Of a stretch of 64,000 nt of DNA, positions 9,684 through 17,812 are shown piece after piece (position 1 is the first letter of the stretch; every line of letters starts with the position of its first letter). Position numbers and translations under genes: made by a program. Source of the DNA: Bacillota bacterium (GTDB lineage: Bacteria; Bacillota; Clostridia; Acetivibrionales; DTU013); NCBI GenBank assembly GCA_023418915.1, contig JAEZYU010000037.1:82417-146416 (forward strand). The letters run 5' to 3'. The notes below the pieces were generated by a model. That model had not been told where the DNA came from. It did no database searches and saw only the letters and a program-made list of their open reading frames with translations.

Positions 9684-9691
9684 TAACTTTT

Positions 9692-10828
9692 TTAATTTTT
9701 TATAAATTCAAATGTCTTATCACTCTTAATTCTTTTTACTAATTCATCACCTTTGTCTTGTACTCTAAATATTTCAATTTCTGGATATAAATAAATATCA
9801 TCTAGTGCTAAATTTTCCTTATATGGATGATTAAACTTAACCCCAATATCTTCTATATATTTTAAATGTTTTTTGCTAATACGGTACAACATTTTGTCTG
9901 TAACTTTGTTTCTAGCAAACTCATTCCATGTATCAAAGCTTTGTTGTGGTTTAAATATCCTACCATTCCAGCTGAATTGACAAAAATGCTCTTTGTAATT
10001 GTCTAAATCAATAATTATTGTATTAAATACCCCTACTATATTTCCATTATGATCTTGTAGAATACCTCCATTATAATAGCCATTACTGGTATTGTCTGAA
10101 CTCTCTTTTGTAATCCTTTCTGAACAATGCTCATGCCCAGTAATAATAATGTCTACTATAGATTCTAATCTTTTTTTGATTTTTTGGCTGTTCATTGGTT
10201 GAAACCAATTGAAAGGATGATGCAGTATTGCTATTACAACATCATATCTAGATATATCAATTTCTGGAATTAGATACTCAGGGAAATATATCGTGCTTAG
10301 CTGTTCATTAATTTTAGATAGCCATGCTGAGTTTAACATTAAAAACAATACTTTTTTATTAGATACACTCACTAATTTTAAGCTATGTAACCTATTTCCC
10401 CAGCAACTGTCATCAAAAAGTGAACACATTTCAAAAAAATTACTTTGTGGTAACGTAAATTGATTTATTATGCTTTCATTTATAATAGCCTTTTCATTTA
10501 TAGAATTAATGGCAATATCGCGAATTGCATTAGTTTCTATTCCAAAGTCACAGTCATGATTACCGGGTACAAATAAATAATGGACTTTCTCAAATTGACC
10601 TTCTGGCTTTTCAAGCTTCTTTGATAATTCTGCTATAAAGTCAATTGCTATACTGTATTCATCTGATTTGCCGGAAAATGAGATATCACCAGAAAAAACT
10701 AAAAAACAACTTTCACAATTAGTTGATCGACTTATAATAGCATTTGCGATTTCATCTACTAAATCAATTATTTTATTTTGAGTCCCGTTAAAATGTATAT
10801 CACTTAACTGACATATTGATATTTTCAT
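9692..10828 (-). CDS. Calcineurin-like metallophosphoesterase, N-terminal effector of a STAND protein
   Basis: About 378 residues with the full metallophosphoesterase motif set: Asp10-x-His12 (S-D-I-H-F), Gly47-Asp48, G-N-H-D (89-92), L-H-H-P and a late G-H-E-H. These residues bind two metal ions in phosphodiesterases and nucleases. I choose the ATG at 10828, which has GAGGTG six bases upstream. The frame ends at TAA directly after the heptamer A-AAA-AAT; a -1 shift there continues into a P-loop NTPase, giving the known effector-STAND arrangement of about 1040 residues. Such fusions are thought to act as abortive-infection sensors. Whether the frameshift is real, programmed or an error cannot be decided from one sequence. 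Confidence 0.75.
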   Translation of the reverse strand: MKISICQLSDIHFNGTQNKIIDLVDEIANAIISRSTNCESCFLVFSGDISFSGKSDEYSIAIDFIAELSKKLEKPEGQFEKVHYLFVPGNHDCDFGIETNAIRDIAINSINEKAIINESIINQFTLPQSNFFEMCSLFDDSCWGNRLHSLKLVSVSNKKVLFLMLNSAWLSKINEQLSTIYFPEYLIPEIDISRYDVVIAILHHPFNWFQPMNSQKIKKRLESIVDIIITGHEHCSERITKESSDNTSNGYYNGGILQDHNGNIVGVFNTIIIDLDNYKEHFCQFSWNGRIFKPQQSFDTWNEFARNKVTDKMLYRISKKHLKYIEDIGVKFNHPYKENLALDDIYLYPEIEIFRVQDKGDELVKRIKSDKTFEFIKN

Positions 10829-11387
10829 GCGAACACCTCGTAAAAACATCTTTTTTTATTATAGAATTTATATTGATATAAGACAAGCGTTACTTTTATA
10901 TGTAATATTTAATTTTATCATACATCTATTGGCAAATTCCTTGTAAACCTTGAATTTGGTTCATGAATCTATACCATTTGCTATCGACTTAACTGTTAAC
11001 TGTATGCATAAATAATTGAAGCAAAATGCCTAATGGTTCTTATATGCTTAATCCAAAATAATTATCTACTGTTACGAATAAATTAACTCTATGATAAGAT
11101 TAATTTCGCACACATGAAAGTAATTCAGAGTGTTCTACCTTATCAGGGGGCAATATTGTGATAAAAGTTATTGCGCCCGATTCAGGGCAGACTTATCCAT
11201 AAATCCTATCAGTGCTTATATCCAAAGAACAAAATTTATGTCCCTCATTCTAGTTATTGCTAGCTCCTAACCTATATGCTAGATCAATTGGAAGTTTCTC
11301 TTATTAAAGAATTTACATGTTAAGAAAAAGGGGCAACCACTCTCATCGTTTATCTTTGATAATAACAACTTTTTAAATTGAAGTAGA
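10829..11387. other. AT-rich intergenic stretch, no feature recognised
   Basis: These 560 bases between the metallophosphoesterase gene and the HNH gene are AT-rich, with stops in all frames. I see no convincing gene, RNA or repeat. The bases just upstream of 10828 probably hold the promoter of the phosphoesterase-STAND gene, but no good -35/-10 pair stands out. Confidence 0.5.
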
Positions 11388-12239
11388 TTACGCAAATAGA
11401 TGTTTATTTTCAACCAGCCTCTCTTCCACCCCATTTTTATATATAATCAACAACCTACCTCTGTCAAACACCGGTTCCGCCCGATGTATCACTTTATGAT
11501 GATTGGGACAGATGATTATTTGATTCGCTGCGTCATTATTTAAAGAAACTACAAATGGATTTATATGATGCGATTCAACAATGTGAACATCAAATCTTTT
11601 GCCGAAATCATCACCGCAGATCTGGCATTTGTATTCATATAGCATCTTTAGGTTATCACCTATAGCTCTGTTAAGCTTTCTTATTTTAGTCAGTTGTTGA
11701 ATTCTATCTATTGAAGCTGTAGGATCAGTAACAGGATAGTTTACAGATGCTTCATAGCTCTGTTCATCTTCATTCACTAAGATGCTTCTTGCTTGTGCTG
11801 TTTCAGATTGAGTAATGCACTCAAGGATATATGTATCTGCGTACTCAGTAGTATATATTGCTAAAAATTCCTTGTTTTCCTCCGGGATTCTGAAATACCT
11901 TCTCTGTCCATCTTCAAGAGTACTTCTCTGTTCGCAAAGATATCTATATGTGCATGAAAAATAATCCCTGAGTCTATATGCAATTTCGCTGTTTGGATTA
12001 TATCTAATCTGGAGAATATCCCTGTGGTTGGGGTACTTTGAGTCATCAAATTTCTGGTTTACGAGTTTTACTTTGTATGAAACTCCATCCAGCATAAAAA
12101 AGATATCCTTTGACTCACCGCGGCTGATAAATTTTCTTATATTATTTTGGAAGATAACCTGTATATCCAAGGGAATGCTCAATCCCTGATTCAGCAAGGA
12201 CCAGTCTACTTCCTTTTTATAAACATAGAAATTGTCCAT
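11388..12239 (-). CDS. HNH endonuclease
   Basis: This 283-residue protein carries a C-terminal HNH domain. A zinc pair C-Q-I-C-G is followed by V-E-S-H-H-I-N-P-F, then N-Q-I-I-I-C-P-N-H-H-K-V-I-H. This is the H-N-H metal finger with its second Cys/His set, seen in restriction nucleases. The N-terminal 180 residues are unassigned and probably recognise DNA or a partner. It is the last of three closely packed minus-strand genes (MazG-like protein, SF2 helicase, HNH), 64 bases after the helicase stop. The context suggests a restriction-like module in which the helicase delivers or exposes substrate for the nuclease. Confidence 0.85.
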   Translation of the reverse strand: MDNFYVYKKEVDWSLLNQGLSIPLDIQVIFQNNIRKFISRGESKDIFFMLDGVSYKVKLVNQKFDDSKYPNHRDILQIRYNPNSEIAYRLRDYFSCTYRYLCEQRSTLEDGQRRYFRIPEENKEFLAIYTTEYADTYILECITQSETAQARSILVNEDEQSYEASVNYPVTDPTASIDRIQQLTKIRKLNRAIGDNLKMLYEYKCQICGDDFGKRFDVHIVESHHINPFVVSLNNDAANQIIICPNHHKVIHRAEPVFDRGRLLIIYKNGVEERLVENKHLFA

Positions 12240-12303
12240 TTATCCATCCACCCCCAATCACCACAAGGCAAGACATTTATATATCCTTTTATGAAGTAAC
12301 TGC

Positions 12304-14565
12304 CTAACGCGTATATCTCCTATAATACTCCTCAAGCTTCTCGTCACAGTGCCTCGCAATCCACGCTATATCCTCTTTCGTAAGCTTTTTGAACACATAC
12401 TTGTTGAACTCAACAAATTCTATCTCGCGGCACCTTTTCATAAACCTCATATCCTCAAATCTCCTGAAAGGATTGGCAAAGATGTTTCTCTCTGCATCTT
12501 TCCGGGTGAAGTTATCCCTGCAGAATACACTGGACTTTTTTTCAACAAAGAGACCTTTTTCTTTCCTGTCACCATAGAAGTTTATAAAATAGTCAACTAT
12601 GTCCTCTACTCGCACCTTGCCATTTTCGTTAACATTCTCAAACATGGCCTTTAGCAATACAGGTTTATATGAATAGCTCATATCCATGGTCTTCACCATA
12701 CCCATGAACTTATCCTTCATATTAGCTGCTGTAATAAGCTCCCATCCATATTCTGAAGCATATTTACGCACAGTGTCTTCCTTGAAATACTTAAAGCTTC
12801 TTTTGTCACCTATCGGGACCTCCAGGTCGGGCTTTAGCTTTCCTTCCCTTATGTACCTTTCGATAGTTTCCGTCTGAACATCGACCATCCTTACAAACTC
12901 AAGCTGCGATATCATATCTTTCACTTCATCCTGCCAGTTAAAAAGATCAATCAGCTCATAATCTGCGACATTAATCGGGAAGTCCAGCCAAATCTCAGGT
13001 TTTTCACCTCTGGCAAGCAGATCGGCATCAAGTTCCATCTGTTTTTTCGGTGCCAACACCATCTGGCCGGGTCTGTATTCCTTGATATTCAGCAGCCTAT
13101 GTATGGAGTACGGAGTGTTGAACATACCTGCATTATCTATAAAGTCAAAGACAACAAGATGATCCTTACCTTCACACTTACGCATTCCCCTGCCTAGCTG
13201 CTGTACATACAGGGTCTTTGACATAGTAGGCCTTGCCATAAAGAGCACTTCTGTCTTTGGGCTGTCCCAACCTTCATTTAAAAGGTCGCATGCACACAAT
13301 ACATTTATGCTTCCATTTTCATACTCATCAAATATCCTGGCTCTTTCAGAGTTCTTTAAATTTCCGGATACCGCCTCGCTGACGATCCCATTCTCTTTAA
13401 ATAGTTGTGAAATCAGTTCCGCATGCTTTACTGAAGCACAAAATACAAGTGTCTTTCTGTTTTTGACATACTGCAAATAAGTATCAATCATGATTCTGTT
13501 TCTTTCAGGCACATACAGCTTGCTCTCCAGGTCCTGTGAATAATACTTGATACCGTTTATTCTTACAGTCGATAGATCCACATTTGTCTTAATCCTGATA
13601 CAGCGGACAGGGGTAAGCTCTCCAATTTCAACTGCTGTTTTGAGGTCGAGCTTGTGCGCTACATTTCTGAAAAGCTCCAGCAAATCCTCACCGTCAGTTC
13701 TTTCAGGTGTTGCTGTCAATCCAAGAGTAAATTTAGGTTTGAAATAACCAAGAAGCTTTTTGTAGGTATTTGCCGTTCCATGATGGCATTCGTCGATGAT
13801 GATATAGCCAAAGTCATCTGGCTTGAACTGCTCAATGTTCTGTGCAACACTTTGAATACTGGCACAGACTACATACGCATCTGCATCCTTTTGTTCAGCC
13901 ACATACATACCGACCCGCTTGTCCTGCCACAAATCCTGGAAAGTTGATTTTGCCTGAGAAACAAGCTCTCTGGTATGAGCAATGAAAAGCGTCCTCTCTC
14001 CGCAGCCTTTCGCATCGCTGACAGCCGTGACAGTTTTCCCTGCCCCTGTTGCATGATATAGGAGCGCAATGCTCTCTCCGCTATCTCTCATCTTTTTCAA
14101 GTTGTCTATAGCCGCTTGCTGGTGGTCCTTTAGTTCGAATATCTTGCCTTTCTGTTTTGGCAGGTAGTCTTCCATTAGTTTGAATTCAGGCATTTCCCCG
14201 ACAAAAGTTATCAGCTCATCTTTGACCCTTTCACGTTGCTTCTTTAATTGATTGTATGCCCACCGGTATACTTTCCAGTTGTTATATATAAGGCTGTTTT
14301 GCCTTAAGAGATCATCATAATATTTGTTGTTTGAAATCTTATTCGGGTTATGATCTATATCGCCATCAATCTCTATCGCTATCCTAAGGTTTTCACTCTC
14401 AAGAGCAAAATCTATAAATCTTCTGTTCCCGTATATATCAACAAAAGGATATTGAACATACAGATATTCAGTTTTTTCCGGCCCGAAAACATCGCAGAAT
14501 AATTCCACAAACAGGTCTTCAGCTATGCTTGCAACACTGGTTTTATACTTGATCTCATGTTCCAT
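12304..14565 (-). CDS. SF2 DEAD/DEAH helicase with N-terminal nuclease-like domain
   Basis: 753 residues. The N-terminus resembles a DUF559/Vsr-type PD-(D/E)XK domain: F-I-D-F-A-L (Asp52), then I-A-I-E-I-D-G (Glu65, Asp67); the usual catalytic Lys is replaced or shifted, so activity is uncertain. The motor follows with A-T-G-A-G-K-T (172-178), I-I-I-D-E-C-H-H, G-L-T-A-T-P-E-R and Q-Q-L-G-R-G-M-R, as in type I and type III restriction helicases. The last 230 residues are unassigned. It starts 7 bases after the pyrophosphohydrolase gene and is followed by an HNH nuclease gene. It is a separate family from the helicase at 4351, which carries a PLD domain instead. Confidence 0.85.
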   Translation of the reverse strand: MEHEIKYKTSVASIAEDLFVELFCDVFGPEKTEYLYVQYPFVDIYGNRRFIDFALESENLRIAIEIDGDIDHNPNKISNNKYYDDLLRQNSLIYNNWKVYRWAYNQLKKQRERVKDELITFVGEMPEFKLMEDYLPKQKGKIFELKDHQQAAIDNLKKMRDSGESIALLYHATGAGKTVTAVSDAKGCGERTLFIAHTRELVSQAKSTFQDLWQDKRVGMYVAEQKDADAYVVCASIQSVAQNIEQFKPDDFGYIIIDECHHGTANTYKKLLGYFKPKFTLGLTATPERTDGEDLLELFRNVAHKLDLKTAVEIGELTPVRCIRIKTNVDLSTVRINGIKYYSQDLESKLYVPERNRIMIDTYLQYVKNRKTLVFCASVKHAELISQLFKENGIVSEAVSGNLKNSERARIFDEYENGSINVLCACDLLNEGWDSPKTEVLFMARPTMSKTLYVQQLGRGMRKCEGKDHLVVFDFIDNAGMFNTPYSIHRLLNIKEYRPGQMVLAPKKQMELDADLLARGEKPEIWLDFPINVADYELIDLFNWQDEVKDMISQLEFVRMVDVQTETIERYIREGKLKPDLEVPIGDKRSFKYFKEDTVRKYASEYGWELITAANMKDKFMGMVKTMDMSYSYKPVLLKAMFENVNENGKVRVEDIVDYFINFYGDRKEKGLFVEKKSSVFCRDNFTRKDAERNIFANPFRRFEDMRFMKRCREIEFVEFNKYVFKKLTKEDIAWIARHCDEKLEEYYRRYTR

Positions 14566-14571
14566 TCAAAC

Positions 14572-14901
14572 TTACCTTTCAATGACTTCCTTAAGAAGCA
14601 GTCCCCGTTCAAAAACTCCCCGTTCAGCAGCTTTTTTCATTCGTATGCCTTCAAATGTATCTATGTCGATATCCTTATACTTGAGTATTGCGTAGATAAC
14701 TTCAACAAGATCGGCAAGTTCTTCAACATTATCATCGGACAAATATTCCTGCAGCTCTTCTCCCAGTTTCGCATCCAAAAGTCTTTTGTATGCTTCACTG
14801 TCAAGCGTTTCCACTACAGCAGTTTTCCCCGCTTCCTCAATGATTTGCGGGATCTTATCTCTCACAAGCTTGTTATATGTAATGGCACCCAGAGTTATCA
14901 C
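14572..14901 (-). CDS. MazG-like nucleoside triphosphate pyrophosphohydrolase (PRA-PH fold)
   Basis: This protein of about 109 residues starts with YNKLVRDKIPQIIEEAG and contains K-L-G-E-E-L-Q-E-Y and E-E-L-A-D-L-V-E-V-I, the E-x-x-E and E-x-x-D metal-binding helices of the all-alpha NTP pyrophosphohydrolase superfamily. These enzymes hydrolyse NTPs to NMP plus pyrophosphate. The short form is a house-cleaning type often found beside helicases. The exact start is unclear: GTG at 14901 lies inside the best SD-like AGAGGTG, so initiation a few codons later is possible. The stop is 6 bases before the helicase ATG, so the two are translationally close. It is inferred to tune nucleotide pools or signals for the restriction-like operon. 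Confidence 0.8.
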   Translation of the reverse strand: MITLGAITYNKLVRDKIPQIIEEAGKTAVVETLDSEAYKRLLDAKLGEELQEYLSDDNVEELADLVEVIYAILKYKDIDIDTFEGIRMKKAAERGVFERGLLLKEVIER

Positions 14902-15079
14902 CTCTTATGTTTTAACATAGGCCATATCATACTAGCCTATTATCAACACCTTAATGTTATCAGAATCGACAAAAATTAACAAGTTATGTAAAACAATATA
15001 AATGGAATTTATAATGAACGAATTATGATTTATACCCGATATTATTATTAGTGATTATTCATAAAGCAGGTGGACAACT
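14902..15079. promoter_or_regulatory. Divergent promoter region with palindrome
   Basis: This gap separates the leftward MazG-helicase-HNH operon from the rightward SF1 helicase. A TATAAT at 15010-15015 is a likely -10 for the rightward gene; its -35 is weak. A near-perfect palindrome TATGTTTTAACATA at about 14907-14920 sits just upstream of the leftward operon and could be an operator. Both roles are inferred. Confidence 0.35.
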
Positions 15080-17761
15080 ATGGCTATTGATTTCAATGAA
15101 TACTCGGGTTACATATCTCAATTCTGTGCAGCACTTTCACAAGAGGTAGCCCACCTGAAGGAAGAGGGTGGAAAAAAATACAGAGTATTCAGCGGGAACT
15201 GTATATACCGGAATTCCCCTGATTTTGTATACACCTTTGAAACAGACCTGGAACTTTATCTTCCAGACTCTTCTCCTGTACGTCTTGAATTCAATAAAAA
15301 AAGTTATTCGGGAGAGATCCTCTCTTGTGAGGGTTTTGAATTAACCATCATCATAAATGAGGATATTGGCAGTAATATTCGAACTGCTGAGTTCAGTTGT
15401 GAACCATGGAAATTGCTTGAGGAACTGAAAAAAAGGCTGGAAGAATCCCGTGCCTCATCTGAATTCAACCTGGATCTAGCATATACCTTGATATGTGAAG
15501 GGCGTCGAATGTCGATGTTCGGCCGGAATATTCTCAAGAAAGGGCAGAAGACAGCTATTAAGGATGCCTTGACCAAACCTGTTACAATAGTTTGGGGCCC
15601 TCCGGGCACAGGTAAAACCTATACCCTTGCCTACATTGCTTTAAAGCATTATTTGCAAGGTAAAAAAGTTTTGATTATTTCACACAGTAACATAGCTGTT
15701 GATGGAGCCATCATAGAAATCCACAAATTATTAAAAACTCAAAAGGGGCAGATCCTTCTCAAGAGAATAATTGAAGATCACAATGGAGAAGTTCTGAGGT
15801 ATGGTTATGCAAGAAAAAAAGAGCTGCTTGACATTCCCTCTTTACTTTCGTTTCAGCTCACAATGGAAAAGTTCCCTGAGCTAGCTGACAGAAAGGCAAA
15901 GCTCGAGTCAGAAAGAGCAACACTTAAGGCGAGGGGAATAGTCGGATCAAGAGTTTTTGAAATTGAAAAAGAACTTCGTGAAATCCGGCAGCAAATACGC
16001 AGCCATGAAAGCAATCTTGTCTGCAATGCAAAGATAGTATCTACTACAATTTCCAAAGCTACAGTTGATACGGCAATATATAAAGAATCGAATTTTGATG
16101 TTGTATTACTTGATGAAGCCAGTATGGCATATATCCCCCAGGCCTGTTTTGCTGCAGGTCTTGCAGGCAAACATTTCATATGCTTTGGAGACTTCAGACA
16201 GCTTGCACCTATTGCACAAAGCAATAATTCTATGGTGCAAAAATGGCTTCTTAAGGATATTTATGAGCATCTGAACATAGCTAATGGTATTGAGAATGAA
16301 AACTATCATCCATGGCTTGTGCTGCTTAACGAGCAGAGAAGAATGTATCCGACTATTTCTGGTTTTGTAAACAGCAGAGTTTATCATATGCAGCTTTGTG
16401 ATCATCCAACGGTTGAAGATAAACGAAGAAGAATAGTAGAAAAACATCCATTCAAAAACCATGCCGTTTCATTGATAGATTTGATCGGTACCTGTAGCGT
16501 ATGCAGTAAAAGCAGCGACGGATCAAGATATAACTTGCTCAGTGCGTTTATATCCTTCCATACCGGAATAACAGCACTTCAAAAGGGTCAGCAGAGTATC
16601 GGAATAGTTACTCCCTATGCAGCCCAGTCCCGATTGATACGTTCTATAATTACAGATAGTTTTAAGAATACTCCCGATCAGAGCGGCTTGTCGTGTGCAA
16701 CAGTACATCAATTCCAGGGAAGCGAAAAGGATGTTATCATTTTTGATTGCGTTGATAGCTATCGGCAAAAAATACCTGGAGTTCTGTTAACCGGTCAAAA
16801 AAACAACAACTCTTTACGCTTAATTAATGTTGCTGTAACTCGTGCAAAAGGGAAATTCATAGCTGTTGCTGATCGCAGATTCTGGAAAAACAAATTACCA
16901 TCGTCGGGTTCGATCCTGAGATATCTATTGGACTATATCATAGGAAAAGGGGCGCATTATTTCGGAAATGATTTGTTAAACCTGTGCTGCTCAAGTACAC
17001 TCCCCTCTGAAATACTCAAATGGTATAGCGGATCACTTTGTATGTCTCAATTACTCGCTGACCTTGCTGCTGCTAAAACAGAGATCCTTATGGACATTCC
17101 TAATGGTTCTGTATTGAACGAGGAAGAACTGGCAAATGCACTTGAAAAAGTACAGAAAAGAGGAGTCAAGGTATTTGTGAGAGCTGAGAAACCCCATTTA
17201 CTTGGTGCAAAGCTTTCTCAACTATCCCACACACAGTCCTTTGCATGGTCGCCGGTTACTGTTATTGATAGACATATAACCTGGTATGGGGTACCTGTTA
17301 TGGATACTTCATTTATTGCCGAAGGTGTTAACCTTCCTATTCGGTATTGGCCCGTAACAAGGTTTGATGGAGAAAAAACTGCCGATACAATAATCGCCTT
17401 ATTGGAAATGTATAAGGCTCAAAATTCGCCCCAGGTCATTGACCCTCCAACTGTTTCAACAGGTGCTGATGGATTTGCTTCATTCATAAAAAAGTGTAAC
17501 ATAAAATGCAAGCTATGCGGCTCCACATTGATACTTAAAAAAGGGAAAAAAGGATCCCATTTTCTAGCATGTCCAAGTTTTCCTCGTTGCAAGAATACAA
17601 AAAGGTTGGATAAAAGCCTAGTAGATGCCTATATTCACCAAACTAGTCTCAAATGTAAAGAAGATGGTTATCCTTTAGTTCCCGCAAAAAGCAAGTATGG
17701 GATCTTCGCTAGATGCCAAAACGCCAATAATTCTCACTGCTACGATTTGGATGATATATAG
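15080..17761 (+). CDS. SF1 (UPF1/DNA2-like, COG1112-type) helicase with degenerate PLD-like region and C-terminal zinc ribbon
   Basis: 893 residues, start supported by GCAGGTGG 8 bases before the ATG. The SF1 motor shows W-G-P-P-G-T-G-K-T near residue 173, L-L-D-E-A-S, G-D-F-R-Q-L, V-T-P-Y-A-A-Q and H-Q-F-Q-G-S-E-K-D, ending in N-V-A-V-T-R-A-K. Residues about 650-780 resemble the PLD-like domain fused to such helicases (V-I-D-R-H-I-T-W-Y-G), but the usual H-x-K is missing. Two Cys clusters (C-K-L-C-G to C-P-S-F-P-R-C) form a topoisomerase-type zinc ribbon. SF1 helicase-PLD fusions include Mokosh type II phage defence, so a related role is possible, though the lost PLD residues argue against the same chemistry. 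Confidence 0.8.
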   Translation: MAIDFNEYSGYISQFCAALSQEVAHLKEEGGKKYRVFSGNCIYRNSPDFVYTFETDLELYLPDSSPVRLEFNKKSYSGEILSCEGFELTIIINEDIGSNIRTAEFSCEPWKLLEELKKRLEESRASSEFNLDLAYTLICEGRRMSMFGRNILKKGQKTAIKDALTKPVTIVWGPPGTGKTYTLAYIALKHYLQGKKVLIISHSNIAVDGAIIEIHKLLKTQKGQILLKRIIEDHNGEVLRYGYARKKELLDIPSLLSFQLTMEKFPELADRKAKLESERATLKARGIVGSRVFEIEKELREIRQQIRSHESNLVCNAKIVSTTISKATVDTAIYKESNFDVVLLDEASMAYIPQACFAAGLAGKHFICFGDFRQLAPIAQSNNSMVQKWLLKDIYEHLNIANGIENENYHPWLVLLNEQRRMYPTISGFVNSRVYHMQLCDHPTVEDKRRRIVEKHPFKNHAVSLIDLIGTCSVCSKSSDGSRYNLLSAFISFHTGITALQKGQQSIGIVTPYAAQSRLIRSIITDSFKNTPDQSGLSCATVHQFQGSEKDVIIFDCVDSYRQKIPGVLLTGQKNNNSLRLINVAVTRAKGKFIAVADRRFWKNKLPSSGSILRYLLDYIIGKGAHYFGNDLLNLCCSSTLPSEILKWYSGSLCMSQLLADLAAAKTEILMDIPNGSVLNEEELANALEKVQKRGVKVFVRAEKPHLLGAKLSQLSHTQSFAWSPVTVIDRHITWYGVPVMDTSFIAEGVNLPIRYWPVTRFDGEKTADTIIALLEMYKAQNSPQVIDPPTVSTGADGFASFIKKCNIKCKLCGSTLILKKGKKGSHFLACPSFPRCKNTKRLDKSLVDAYIHQTSLKCKEDGYPLVPAKSKYGIFARCQNANNSHCYDLDDI

Positions 17762-17812
17762 TTTCACATGAGGTTGACAGCAGCTAATTCTATTAGCTCC
17801 GCAGTTCATGTA

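Noticed and set aside
17784..17800. Perfect seven-pair hairpin between the SF1 helicase and DUF262 genes as a terminator
   Set aside because: AGCTAAT-TCT-ATTAGCT lacks a U-tract on either strand, so terminator activity is not supported.
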